Assembly: GCF_037975245.1 (NCBI RefSeq)
Contig: NC_092577.1
Span: 13,043,013 to 13,107,012, forward strand
Source of the DNA: Apostichopus japonicus
Taxonomy: Eukaryota; Echinodermata; Holothuroidea; Aspidochirotida; Stichopodidae
Direction of reading: 5' to 3'
Length of the DNA: 64,000 nucleotides
The translations under genes were made by a program, and so were the position numbers. Each line of letters starts with the position of its first letter. The first letter of the stretch is position 1. Shown in pieces: positions 1-12,939 of the stretch. The notes under the pieces are model-generated. The model saw only the letters and a list, made by a program, of their open reading frames with translations. It searched no databases and was not told the origin of the DNA.

Positions 1-1390
1 TTACTACAAAAAAAACTATATCATATTAAAACTTTAACAGATAGGTAATAACTTGCATATGAATGTTAGCACAATTTTTTAAAGAAAGGCACATCATCTC
101 TGGTGTAATTGCTTTGTAAGTCAAACCGTTCTTAGAAGATAACCTTTAGCGGGGGTTGACATGAAGTGTATTACCTTGTATCAATTTGACCATGGATTAA
201 GGTAGACATCTTTATAGGCATGTTAGAATTAATGTGTGACCAAATTGGCAAATTTCAGTGACAAAAATGACAGAAAACGTATATGTCAAAATGTCGGACA
301 CAGCTAAATGTAAGTGAGTGTAACAATTCTTATTAGTGGCATACTTTTAACTACATGTAAAAAAGTACTTCTTTGGAAATTTTGAACGATCAACCTCAGT
401 AGAAATTTTCTTAACTGTGGAAAAATGTTCCTATTAATATCTTGTGCAAGAAGAGAGAGGATTTTTTTCTGAAGCCATTTGAACATGTTGGGGTGTGGTG
501 ACAACCCTATTGGTTATATGTAATCAAATTTACTCGAATAAATATGATCAGCTTATTTAAAAAGAAAGGCTCTGTCGTTCATTAGTTCAAAACCAGCCCA
601 CTTAATTGCATAATCAAATTAAATCTATCAATATGTTCATCTTCACCTAGTTCCTGAAAGTGGTAGGTAGAGAAGAAAAATACAGCAAGAACTACGTGGA
701 AAATTATGGAAGTACTGTCCCTACCTCAATCTATACACAGCTTTATAGCAATTGCTACAAAGAGTTTGCTAGTTCAAAGAGCTCACAACTTGTTCTTAAA
801 GAATTTCACTAGCATACTTTCTTGCATTATCGATACTTTGAGAAAAAACGAGGTTCTGTTTTGAATGACACAGGAACACAGAACACTGGTGTTTGTCACA
901 TTACTATGACATAGAATAGCAATGACTGATGCAGTTGATGCTGAAGGCATGTCAACAGGTATATCAATGGATGTCAGAGCTTCCTAGAAATATGAAAGTA
1001 AATTCGTTTCATGAATTTTATATGCACAAGAACATCCAACGACAGTACATTCTCTTCCATGGGACCTTTTGTGCCCTTGTTGGGAGGGTGGTTCATTTCC
1101 TAGGGGTTTGCAATATTCGTCTGACATGACTGACAAATGTATTCATCATCATGTATTGCTGTTTTCTCAAGTTGTTGAACATCTAAACGTGGTGTGGAAG
1201 AGCCTGGCCAATATGTGGGGAGATTTACTCTGCACGCACACTTTAAATAGCCCACTTGTTTTACTAGGTTGCAAAGTTGGCATACCTTCCTTAGTCACTG
1301 CCATGCATAATTACATTATTAACAACAAAACAGGTCAATACATATCTCACTTCACGTAACTAAAATGGTTAAGACCTTAGATTATAACAA
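1..1390. other. AT-rich stretch, no gene recognised
   Basis: Only short open frames are present on either strand (under about 100 codons). None shows a recognisable motif, a convincing splice pattern or a second copy in the window. Probably intergenic or intronic. Confidence 0.5.
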
Positions 1391-1726
1391 ATTTTAAAAT
1401 AAAATTAGGCTTTTTAGGTTTGGACTAGCCTACATAGGCCTGTATCCTATTCCTACTTCATACCCCAAACCTGGATAGGAATGCCCTGAGTGCCCTTTAC
1501 TCCTACAGCTTACATGAGGCTACTTGCTTGCCTAAATTAACGCAATCATATTCCTACTCCTATGCTTAGCCCACTTACATTAGAAAAAAAACATGTCTGA
1601 AAATGGCATAGCCTATAGTATTTGCCTAAGTTAATCTATAGCCTGTAGGCCTAACAAAAGTTTGAAATACTTTGACTTCGAAACACCACAAAACTGCTAA
1701 AGTTCTGAATCTACCCTTGGCTTCGG

Positions 1727-1728
1727 AA

Positions 1729-1780
<52 letters not shown>

Positions 1781-1798
1781 AAATAAATATATATATAT

Positions 1799-1835
<37 letters not shown>
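1727..1835. repeat. (TA)n microsatellite with AAAT interruptions
   Basis: An almost pure TA tract broken by short AAATA interruptions. It is one of about seven long TA tracts in the window and is not coding. Confidence 0.95.
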
Positions 1836-4190
1836 AACGAGGTTTATTTTTCTACTTCTATAACTATTGTCTCTTTTATTTACTATCAACGTCCCTCATG
1901 TTATTGTAAACGTTAATATCATGATGTGTAAAACAAAGAATTTACATGTACGGAAATCTATTCTGCCCTGTTCGATCATATTTTAGTTTCCTGATGATTG
2001 CCAAAAAATGTGCATGAGACTTTGTTACAACTAAGTTCTAACAAATACGGTACGTGTATTTACGTACTAATAATACACTTTCATATAAATAAATACTCAA
2101 CAAGTTGGACGAGAGATTTCGAGCGAATTCACAGTTTACTGCAAACGTATGAATTATGTGATTTATGCGTAACGGTAATTCTTGACGAGTCAACACGTGG
2201 ACAAATGTAAAAAGATATCATTAACATGGAGAATTTGTAAGTCTGAAAGCAGTTTAAAACAGAAACATTGAACCAACATGTAGAGTTAACAACAATATAA
2301 TGGCACATTGGGATTCCTTGAACTATTTCATAACAGAGATTTGCATTCCGTGACAGGATCCATGTGAAATGACTAAAAAGGACGTATATAGCAAGTCATA
2401 TATGTCATTAACATTTGCTTCCAGAAGAGTCTTTCTTTTCCCTACATTTTCTTTTCTTTTCTTTTCCCTATCTTTTACATTTATTACTTAAACAAACTGG
2501 AGAGAAAAGCCGATCATGTGCTATAGCTTTGTTGTCTGATATTCAGTGGCTTTCTTTCACTAAAACCTATTTATCATAATCAATTTAAATTACTGTAGCA
2601 CACTACACTAGTTGAATTTATGATAAACTCATTAGCTCATATTACCTGGAAATTTTTTGAAGAAGCACAATTTGCCCAGTCTTTTACAATCAGACAGAGG
2701 AAAGGCATGTAAACATCCATTATACTTTTTTTTTCATTGTTTATAACAAGGCAAAAATTTTGTACAAAAAAAAAGACCAACTACAGCACCAGTCTGTTAT
2801 GCATAGCTTATACCAGACTTGATTCTTTCAGCATTCCAAATACCGTATGCAATAGAACCAATGACATGCAATCTACATATCATTTGGTCTACATTTAATA
2901 GAGTTCCATCTCAGCATGTATGCGTATTCGGAATAGTGTAATTTACACGCAATAACGTATATTTTCTCCAGATATACCATTGATCCAAAAGCCCGTAATT
3001 CAATGACCGCTTTTTTTTCAAGTTCAGTATAACATGTATGTGTGATATAAAGTAACATGATGATAAACACTCAAAGGTGTACCAGCGTGCTGTCCAGCAG
3101 ATGAAAGTTCAATTAATTTCGATACATTTCTTATTTCAGCACACCAAACCAACCACATATTGCCAAACAAGTTCGAGTTAGGTTACTGAGTCTCAAAGAT
3201 TATATTCTGAAGATGCCTGATCACACACGCAGAAATAGCTAGGCTCTTCATATTCAAATTTCCTTTAGGTGGGCTGTCAACATGCATACATATCATAGAG
3301 CACACGGTGTTTTGTGGTAGGGGAATCAAACGATTGATGAGGTACACAGCATTTTCAATTCTAAGAAAGTGAACAAACATATGGGAACGAGTTAAGTTAT
3401 GTAATATGATCATCATCTTGTGTGGTGGAGACACAAGTGTACAAATCAACAATGAGTTACTAAAACAGCGTCAATACGCATGTCATGTATTTAATTATTT
3501 ATGAACAGGACTACAACAAACGATGAAAACTGTGAAATAGTGCATAAAGTCCTGACTGTGGCTTGAGATAATATCCGCTAAATAATAACTCATAGTAGTC
3601 TGTTGATCGTTAACATAAAATACATCTTTAAATGAGTGCTTTATTATAAATGAGCAACATTAACATATCCATACAATCTTCAGGAAGAAAGAAACACTTC
3701 TTGTTTCAATGAAAAATACGACTCATTAATGACATTTGACTCCAAGTTCCCAAACACAACAGTGACTACCGAAGCATTTAATAACAAACCACCCCTCAAT
3801 GATAGACCATGCAATATGTCGGAGAAGATGCATTTTCATGGCCTGTTTTCAGACAATGACCACTAATCTTTAGATAATGACATATACCCCAGTTCCTGAA
3901 CACCCTGAATGTAGTATACCACAGAAGCATTATGATGACAATTCCTGAATACTGTACTATAGAATTTGTAAGAGGAGAAGCACATTGTTTTCAGTTATCA
4001 CCAAACCATATGTGACCCTTAGCAACAAGTTCCTGTGAATAATGTAATAACAATTACATTTCAACATTTGTCCCTTGAAACTGTGTGAGAAGATACTGTA
4101 TGTATGTTTTGATTCCAAATAGAGTAGTTTTATCTACTTCCTATTCGAGCTTCTCGTGACTAAATATTTGTGCAATAAGGTTGTTTTTCT
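1836..4190. other. Unique AT-rich sequence, no gene recognised
   Basis: No frame longer than about 90 codons, no recognised protein motif and no clear internal repeat. Homopolymer T and A runs occur near 2,726 and 2,768. I see nothing I can support as a gene. Confidence 0.45.
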
Positions 4191-4555
4191 TCTGAGGTCA
4201 GCCGACTGTCTGAGTTAGTCATTGTTCGAACGAAACCATAAAAGCTATACAAAAGTAACCATCCTATTGTATAAAAGCACTAAATTACTCACGTAGCTCG
4301 TGATTTCCGTTGCTATGCATGAAATCACTCAATAAATATTTGAAGGAAGAAGAGTTAGCCCACATTTCAGCTTTACAGAAGCTGTGGGACAGGGCCACAA
4401 GTTAATATCAAATACAGGGTTAACTTTGCGCAAGGAGGAAACGTAATTGACCCAAATGTGAAAGTCTTGTGGGATTTTCCGTCATTTATATTTAGTACAA
4501 GCAAGTGAACACCAACACAACATTTTTTGCTAAAAGACAAACGAAGTTACGAAAA

Positions 4556-4613
4556 ATGCCCAGAGAGCGAGACCAATTACTGGAGCGGGGAAGAAACGGG
4601 GAGCATAGTGAGG
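4556..4613 (+). CDS. Candidate first coding exon, copy A of the 7TM family
   Basis: ATG at 4,556 opens 19 codons (start MPRERDQLL) and ends one base into the next codon at a consensus donor, G|GTAAGT at 4,614. The exon is therefore phase 1, which fits the phase-1 acceptor of the intact 7TM exon at 49,684. Two diverged copies of the same exon and its 5' flank lie at 9,478 and 53,703. Both carry the Glu-Arg-x-x-x-Leu-Leu core but have an in-frame stop, while this copy is open. The charged peptide ending in Leu-Leu suits a cytoplasmic N-terminal tail; a role as a dileucine sorting signal is speculation. Its own downstream terminal exon (5,740-6,001) is truncated, so this exon may be an orphan or may splice further downstream. 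Confidence 0.5.
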
Positions 4614-5739
4614 GTAAGTATTACTTATTCTGTAGTTGTAAGCTAGACAATATGTTAACACCTTACACATATTTATATTTGTGAGTTTTTCTTGGCTGAT
4701 TTTGAAGTTGTTTCATATGAAATATCATGGATAAATCTGGTTTAATTCATGTACCGGGCATATATAATGCATACGTATTAAACCTTTTGAGCTTTTTAAG
4801 CGCAAGACTGCAAGATATTTTTCAATTTTAATCTCATTGTTGATTCTTAAACCTTCATTAATTGAATGTTCGCTCCTTGTTAATGGTTAAGTTCAGATTC
4901 ATCATTCGATTCTAACAAGACATTCTACTACGTGGACGGCGAATCCATGAGCTGAGGTTATTTTACGCCCAACCCCCAATATGACACTTTTTTTCCGCCT
5001 TGTCTAAAAATCAGTAATTCGAAGAAAAAAAATCAAACCTCTAGCAAATATACAATTCATAAACTAACTCTAGCTAGCTATGTTCATTCAATACTATGAG
5101 CAGACCTAAAGTAATATATTAAAACATGGCTGTATTGCACATCGGTATTGCCGTAAAAGAAATGCCGAAAAATTCAGTCCCGTCGGTGAGTGAAAATTTA
5201 CATCTTACCGTCAAACCCATAATCCGTCAACGTTTTCACTTTTCCCCAAAACTTTCCTTTAAGTCCATATTTTGCTGAAACATCGAAATCATTCTATGTT
5301 CATTCATTCTTTTATTTCGATCTTTCTTTACCTATACATTGATAGTCTATTTCACCTTACTTAGCTCCACCCCCATCGAACTTAATAACACCCTTATCTT
5401 GATTTTGTATAAATGTTGGAGAAACAAGTCGAAAACTTAGAAGTAAAGAGCGAGTTTTTTATAGGAAAAAAAGCCTGTTCATTTGGATCACCGTATGATC
5501 AAACAATAGTAACACTCTTTTAGCGCATATACTCAAGCCAGTCATCGGTTTTATTTATAACTCCCTTCTCGCTGCCATATCCTCCACTTCCCCATCTTTT
5601 GCTCTTCTTCTACTCGTCTCATTATGTTATAGCCTTCCACTGCCGTTGGTGATCTGATTTGCCTTATGAATTCGCAGTGTACAATTAAAGCTAGACAAAG
5701 TTTGTTCTCAACCCACTTCCACCTACGCCCCCCACCAAA

Positions 5740-6001
5740 AAAAAAAAACCCCTGCTGGTCCGCTTCTGGAATAGACATGAAATACATTTGGGATGATCTT
5801 AAAACTGACTTGTACTTCTTATACTCACAAGAACATGAATCGTTCTGGAAAAAGATTACTGTCTATGTGAAAGGTTTTCATCCAGAAACATCGACTTATT
5901 CAATGCTTAATATTATTGTACCAGTATTGGCTCTTGTCACCGGTGTTTTTACTGGCGATCAAATAACCTCTTATTCTGACAAATATGTACAAGGCATTTG
6001 A
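5740..6001 (+). pseudogene. 3' remnant of the 7TM terminal exon, copy A
   Basis: Translation from about 5,752 gives a tail that aligns without gaps to the end of the intact protein at 49,684-50,750. By eye about 43 of 66 residues are identical and most changes are conservative (shared core KYIWDDL, later HPxTSTY and LNIIVP). It includes the cytoplasmic loop before the last hydrophobic segment, the segment itself, and about 12 extra residues before a stop at 5,999-6,001. Everything upstream (six hydrophobic segments and the acceptor) is missing: the homology stops at an A/C homopolymer at 5,738-5,752, and the 5' sequence instead matches intron-like sequence seen at 54.1-54.3 kb. The frame is undamaged, but no splice acceptor serves it, so I call it a truncated pseudogene. 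Confidence 0.75.
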
Positions 6002-6092
6002 CAACTTTACTCAACATAATGGCTAAAGAAACATGAAAGTTGAATAGAAAAATATTAATTTTAATTAGATTAATCCTAGCAGGATATTCTGT

Positions 6093-7130
<1,038 letters not shown>

Positions 7131-7134
7131 AATG

Positions 7135-7860
7135 TACAAAGCAAAAGGGTCAAGACACTCCAAATAGGGCTACCTTCTTTCAATTGTCAATGAAACGTAG
7201 TAGAAGTCTATAACTGTATATAATTGTGTAGTATTTCAATTAACAGTACTGCATTTTCAATAGAACGTCTATCTGTAACATTTGGAATCTCTTCCAAGGA
7301 GTATAATATCGTGATCCCATCAGCATGACAATATATCATGTCCTACTTTTTTGTAGTCTAGATTTTCTTAGAAACCAATGTTATTTTTGCTTATAATACC
7401 AAATTGTTATTTGCCAAGCTTATAAACTTCGTTCAAGCTTTTCCTGTCGTTAATATTTTTGTTTTCGTTTAAAGGCAGATAAAGTTTTTTTTAGATCATC
7501 GCAAACTAAGGCCCAGAAACTCCAGATTGGTCTACCTTCGTTCAAGTGTCATTGAAACTTAGTGGAAGTCTTTAACTGTATATAAGCTAATTTTGTAGTG
7601 TTTCAATTAATAGTAATACATTTTCAATAGAAAGTCTATGTGTAACATTTTGAATCTCTTCCAAAGGAATATTATATCATGATGTTATTAGTATAGCATG
7701 ATATAACTTCCTCATTTTTGTTGATGTAGTCTATGTTTCCTTAGACAACAATGTTGTTTTTGCTCAGAATAAAAGTTGTTAATTACCACGCTTATAAACT
7801 TCGTTCAGTTATTTCTTGTCGTTCATATTTTTTACGTGTGTGAGTAAAAATCCTCAGTAA
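7135..7860. repeat. Two tandem ~360-bp repeat copies
   Basis: The sequence from about 7,140 to 7,480 recurs from about 7,490 to 7,860. Both contain matching blocks such as CATTTTCAATAGAA and TAACATTTxGAATCTCTTCC. A third, more diverged copy starts the copy-C duplication at about 52,440. The repeat is part of the 5' flank of the 7TM gene family. Confidence 0.75.
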
Positions 7861-9470
7861 AGATCAAACGATAAAGCCCTATACACGAAACTAAACTTCA
7901 AGGACGTTCATCCTTATAAATCTATATATAATATGCCCCACTTACTGGTGAAGTTCCACATTGTTAATCAAATTGAAATTAGAACATTGTGAAATATTTT
8001 TGTCATAGTTTAAAATAAGAAATATTATTATCGCATCGCTCTTATAGAGAGGATAAGATATTGTAGTTCATTTTGTCAGTTGGGTCGTCGTAAAGCTGTA
8101 TCAGTAGCCATGGCAGCATCTTCCACGGTTATTGTTAATTTTCCTGTGTAGCTACTCTCGAGGGGTCGTATATGGTGGGGTGCCCCATGGTGACCGGAAG
8201 TACATGATTGAGGGAGGGGTGCTCGTGTGCACGCAGATGATAGTTTGTGTGCACACTGTTGTGTCAAGGTTGTACAAGGTATTAAGGAACTTTCAGGGAC
8301 TAAGAAAGGTTTTGTTAAACAGTTCAACCATTATTATTCTATAACTTTTTGTCTAGACTATATTGCACATTATAGTAGAGTGAGTTATACGGGGAAAAAG
8401 TACCACTGAAAAGAACGTTTGACCCGCACTGCGTAACAGTTAGTAATTCTTCGAACGAAACCATAGTAGCTACACAAAAGTAACCATCATAGCGTATTGA
8501 AGTACAGGTAAGTAGGACAAATGGAGGGCGATCAAAACATTACCACTTAATGAAATCAAATTTTACTTCGTTGTATCTGTTTTTTAATTGTGCCAATATG
8601 TTCATACTGAGCGAGTGATAATATTATAGAAGCATGCGAACTTTATTGCTAAACGAGCAACATAAAATGGCGCAGAACCACACGACGAAATCTACAATTT
8701 CTAGAAACGAAGCTGTTGACTTTGATTAAGAAGATATCGTAAATGAACGGAATGGTCACTTCACTCCGACATGAAATCAATACAGAACTGACAAAACTTT
8801 ATAGTATATGCTTGGGAAGATTTGGGAGTAGGAGGGGGGGGGGGAGGGAGGGGCATAACGGTCAACAAATACAATGGATTATTTACGCTCAGTTTCAATT
8901 AAATGTATTCATCGAGTCATTGGCTCGAATCTCGTTCAGTTCAATTCAGCAACAACAGCAAAAGCCCAGCATTGCGTGCTTATTTAATACAAGTAACCTT
9001 CTTCTTTGTCTTGGACATTACAGAGAACTCGATTTATTGTGTTCGAGATAGTTGGCTTTAAGCCTCGGAGAAGCTATAGCTTGTTCTGTTTTATTTTGAG
9101 AGAATGTAAATCACAAGTGTCTAATCTAAACATAATTAGTTTCATTCTCTGTTATTTGTCTGAGTGTGTCTCGCGCCACATACCCATATTACGATTTATA
9201 TCCGAGTTAAAGAAGCGAAACATAACAGAACACTCCCAAGGATATTTTGCAAAGTAGGTCAATTAATATGTTTTACATCCGGTTATGACATAGTCACCGT
9301 TTATGAAGGCTATTTGGTGATTGCGAAGCAAGCGCAGGCAGGAAACGTAACTGACTCAAATATATAACTCTTGCGGGATTTTCAGTCACTGATTAGCCTA
9401 TTAGTACAAGCTTAAAAAGAGGAATACCAACACAACAATTTTGCTATGAGACACTCTAGTAAACGAAATG
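7861..9470. other. 5' flank shared with copy C (52.8-53.7 kb)
   Basis: Long blocks match 52,850-53,690 in the same order, for example CATTGTTAATCAAA, GTAGCTACTCTCG and CCTCGGAGAAGCT. About 700 bp (8.2-8.9 kb) has no partner there. Sequence at 8,441-8,490 also matches 4,218-4,260 upstream of copy A. This is duplicated promoter and flank sequence of the family; no coding frame is supported. A G-rich run occurs at 8,826-8,850. Confidence 0.6.
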
Positions 9471-9477
9471 GAGCAAC

Positions 9478-9522
9478 ATGTCCGGCGAGCGAAACCCATT
9501 ACTGAGGCTTCGAAGAAACTAG
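9478..9522 (+). pseudogene. Damaged first exon, copy B
   Basis: Matches the first exon at 4,556 and more closely the one at 53,703. ATG is present at 9,478 and the frame keeps the Gly-Glu-Arg-x-Pro-Leu-Leu core. A TAG at 9,520-9,522 closes it after 14 codons, and the donor seen in the other copies (G|GTAAGT) has been lost. Dead copy. Confidence 0.7.
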
Positions 9523-9721
9523 GAGCCCAATGAAACTACTTATTATTTAGTTGAATCAAGCTGTTTACACCTCAAGACAGTTGCTTTTTAGCTGGACACA
9601 TCACAGACACCTCACTTTCCCAAAGAATAACATTCATACATTAATTACTGCAAGTATTTCCTAAGTTAGCACCACCCTCATGAACTTAAAAACACCCTTA
9701 TCTTGATTTTGTATAAAGTTT

Positions 9722-10290
9722 GGAGAAACAAGTCATGTTGCCAAAAATGTATGTACTGCTTTTACGATTCCACCCTAGGCCTCTTTGTATTTGTGACCTG
9801 ATATTACAGCAAAACGCAGACCAATCAGATGTTGTCTCGACAATGACAGAATTGCACTGGGCAGAAGAGATTCCTTTCAGTCAGTTTACGTGCCCCGCAG
9901 CTATATATTTCATCCATTTAAAACGTCAATATGAGATACATGATCACATTCTTATTACCCTAGTGGTCCTCGTTTGGGTGGACATTCATTTTGGATGATC
10001 TGAAGATTGAGTTGTACTTACTATACTAGCTGTAAAACAAAATATTCTGGAAAATATTTATTCTTTTTGTGACTCCAAGTAATCCAAACATTTCAGCTTA
10101 TTAGATGCTGGACACCATAATACGGGTACTAATTGCTCTTGCCTCTGAAAGCCAATTACTGGGAAGCCAATTCATAACTGCAATTCTAAACAGCAATATG
10201 GTTTATAAAACGATATGAGAATACACGAAACCATGATCTCATAGCAGTATATTCTTAAACAGCTAACCTGGAAGAGAAATAAGTTTAATA
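9722..10290 (+). pseudogene. 7TM terminal-exon relic, copy B
   Basis: Aligns to the second half of the intact terminal exon, from the start of hydrophobic segment 5 (frame beginning MLPKMYVLL) through the pre-TM7 loop (DNA matching ...TTTTGGATGATCTGAAGATTGAGTTGTAC...) to the 3' flank. It is broken by several frameshifts and by stop codons. The 5' junction lies at about 9,733, where sequence matching the flank of copy A (GGAGAAACAAGTC) is fused to the middle of the coding exon, indicating an internal deletion. Copy C shares several of the same lesions, so B and C decayed partly before they separated. Confidence 0.75.
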
Positions 10291-10450
10291 TTTTGGTCAG
10301 GATTTCTTAATTTGGTATGTTTAAAAAGGGGATATCTTAAACATTCCTCAATTGAAAATAACGAACGGACATACACTGACATGCAGGTAAGGACACCGAA
10401 CATGAAAATGTTACTCAGTAGATGGAGACCAATCGAGATTAACTGAGGTT
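10290..10450. repeat. 3' flank shared with copy C
   Basis: Matches 55,380-55,545 closely (CGAACGGACATACACTGACATG and the flanking block in the same order). It marks the 3' limit of the B/C duplication. Confidence 0.7.
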
Positions 10451-10600
10451 AAGTTAGACAATTTGACGATTAAAAATGAAGGTTGAACAGTAAAAGAGCA
10501 CAAATGACAAAGAAGGAGGAAAAATTAAGAAAAAGCAAATGGATTAGTCTATAAATTCTTATATGCTTTCACCGTAAATATCGATGATGCAAAGGCCCCA

Positions 10601-10775
10601 ATGAGTAGACGAGATCGGACTTCAATAGGAAAATTTGTAGTTCAGAAGAAGAAAAATTTTGAGAAATATCTGAAATTCCGAGAAAAATGGCATGTTGCAG
10701 GACAAAATAGTAGAAATTTGAAATTTCCAACGTCTCATTTGGAAGACCGTAGCATTCAAAATTCAAATTCGTCTG
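10601..10775 (+). CDS. Candidate first coding exon, basic N-terminus
   Basis: ATG at 10,601 opens 58 codons plus one base and ends at a good donor, G|GTGAGT at 10,776, again in phase 1. The peptide begins MSRRDRTSIGKF and is very basic and hydrophilic (many Lys and Arg), with a Ser/Asn-rich end. It has no membrane segment, as expected for a cytoplasmic tail. It lies directly downstream of copy B, where the next family member should start, and it has the phase needed to join the acceptor at 49,684. No second copy is visible in the window, so the evidence is frame, donor and position only. It could be an unrelated gene's first exon or chance. Confidence 0.4.
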
Positions 10776-11622
10776 GTGAGTACCGGTATACCGTCAATTC
10801 TCATCTGTGTTCTGGTGACTATATTTAAAATCATGCCTACTACGCCTTTGCTATAGCATTTGTGACGGTTGGCATTTTGGAAATAAGGCCAAAGCAAATT
10901 TAGTATCTTTATGTAAACATTTTACTCGACTTCCTTTCTCCTATAGAGGTTGATGTTATCAGTTTACTTGACAGAACTTCAACAATGTCAGGGATAAATG
11001 CAAAGTTTCTTCTGATTATGATTACATAAACATTTACAACAGGACCAGAGGTGAATGCAGGATCTTTTACTTTCTATCCAGGTTTTTTCTTATATCCCTT
11101 TATAGTACGATGCCCATTTATATCTTTAGAATTGCCCGGTCATGAACTTATGAGTATTCAAGTTAAGGCTAACCTTCACAGTACACTTCTTATTCCATCG
11201 TTGATGATGACATCGAAGGTATTTTGACTTGCTCCTCTCGATATCAAAAGTGTAGTTAGATTCTTTAATGTTGGCATTTTTATAGTTGACTTAAGTATTT
11301 TTCTTAAAGAAAAGTCAACCAGGAAAGTGCCTGGACACAAAAAATACTTTTGTTTTATATGAACAATAAAAAATAGTATTCATACACCTGTTCTGGTAAT
11401 TGTTTTGTAAGAAACTGGTATATTGGTTGGAAAATGAATTGTGACATTCCGGGTGACAAGTTTGACAGGGTAAGCAGTATAGCACATGTATGCCTGGATC
11501 GACATTCACTTCGGGAGTAAGCAGCTGTTGATGTTAATGGCAAATATATCGTCAATAATTGTTATTGTATCTTAGAAAGGAACCTAATAGTCTACAGTCA
11601 ATAGCAATTGTCGTTTCAACAA

Positions 11623-11710
11623 TTGGGTATATTGCAGCAAAAGGAAGGAATATATTTCTAACAATACGTTGTTAGAGAGATATACGTCCCTTTTGCTGAA
11701 ATATACCCAA
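11623..11710. repeat. Long near-perfect hairpin, about 42-bp arms
   Basis: The left arm begins TTGGGTATATTGCAGCAAAA and the right arm ends TTTTGCTGAAATATACCCAA, with a 4-nt loop (TACG) between them and few mismatches. The whole unit is 88 nt. It could be a minimal palindromic MITE or a hairpin RNA precursor. No other copy was noticed in the window. Confidence 0.75.
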
Positions 11711-12229
11711 GTGTTTGAGTGTGCTAATTGACCCTTTGCGAACTTTTGTGTTTTGAAAACTGCATGCTCAGGATGCTATGACGTTATACTCATGAGTTGA
11801 GGTATTGGTATATATTTAGCTTTACGCTACTTAAACCTTGCATGTGTTAGTTAGCCAACGTATGTAAGATTTTCATACTTGTATTTATGCATTATATTAT
11901 ATGTGTCTAATATAACATTTGACAATTGGTTTTCATCATCACAGACGAACGCACATCGAAATTCGAGTGTACAAAAGAATTAGCAAAGCAAATGTCTTAA
12001 TTCACTATCACGTCGATAATTTCATAAGCCATAGAGAAAAAAACTTCACTGGTTGTCAGCACTAGCCTATTAAGTGATCGGTGCCTAAACAGGCTATAAG
12101 CATCATAATGGACTAAATAGTTACAAGCCCATATATCGATTTACGTTTGGCGTATTCAGTTTATGATTTTTTTCAAACACAGCAGCGCTTTAAACCAAAC
12201 GAAAACGTAGAAGCGGTCCATATACACAT

Positions 12230-12545
12230 GCATCAGTAAAACTGTAGAGCGACTAACTTATATAGCTGCCGTTTGGCGAGCGTGACTAAACTTATATTGG
12301 CCAAAACGCATAATTTACTCACAACTAATAATACAATGCTTAGTATCTGCAATTAGAGTAGTACAGAATACGACAGCAATTCTTTCTAACTTAGTTTAGC
12401 AGAACCACGAATATACTGGCTGCACCTATGTTGTTTCAAAGAATTATCAAAGGAACAAAGCAAGGACCGACGCCGCTGCTTGTTTCTGCGAATACAGCTT
12501 GTCTTTTGTAACATTGCTTTAGTACTAGTGGCTAGCCTTGGCACA
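12230..12545. repeat. Third, partial copy of the first-exon module's intron
   Basis: Shares ordered blocks with 25,500-25,830 and 28,405-28,635, including AGCTGCC(G/A)TTTGGCGAGCG, GCAGAACCAC and ATGTTGTTTC. In the other two modules these lie just 3' of a phase-1 first exon. Here the exon itself is not recognisable upstream. Confidence 0.65.
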
Positions 12546-12881
12546 CATAGTAAACAATATATTAAATAATGTTATGTAAATCACGGGTTGTAAAAATAAA
12601 AAACATGGCATTTTGTAAATTTTACACAACATTCAGTTAAAGTATGCGTATGTCTGCAATTGAGGATTGCCGACAATTATAGTATCAGTCCACTTAGTCA
12701 TTTTATATGATTACAAGTAATGTTTGCCAAAGAGTTAATCAACGGTCACAGAGTTAGATAATGTAACCTAATTTGTACCAGTTTGTCAATTAAAGTCATT
12801 TATCGTTACTAAATATACCAGTAAGACACGGCCAAACACGCGCAAACCACATACAGTTCGCAACCACTTGAGCTACAATGC

Positions 12882-12936
12882 ATGGAAATCACGTTAAAGG
12901 ACTGGGGCCTGGAAGACTTGATTGACAAATTCGAAG
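12882..12936 (+). CDS. Candidate first coding exon with SAM-like start
   Basis: ATG at 12,882 opens 18 codons plus one base and ends at a strong donor, G|GTAAGT at 12,937 (phase 1). The peptide MEITLKDWGLEDLIDKFEG resembles the first helices of a sterile alpha motif domain (Trp-Gly-Leu...Leu-Ile-x-x-Phe), which in many animal proteins continues in the next exon. No continuing exon was found nearby. An upstream ATG at 12,878 is out of frame and closes quickly. The phase would also permit splicing to the 7TM exons. The assignment to either gene type is open. Confidence 0.35.
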
Positions 12937-12939
12937 GTA

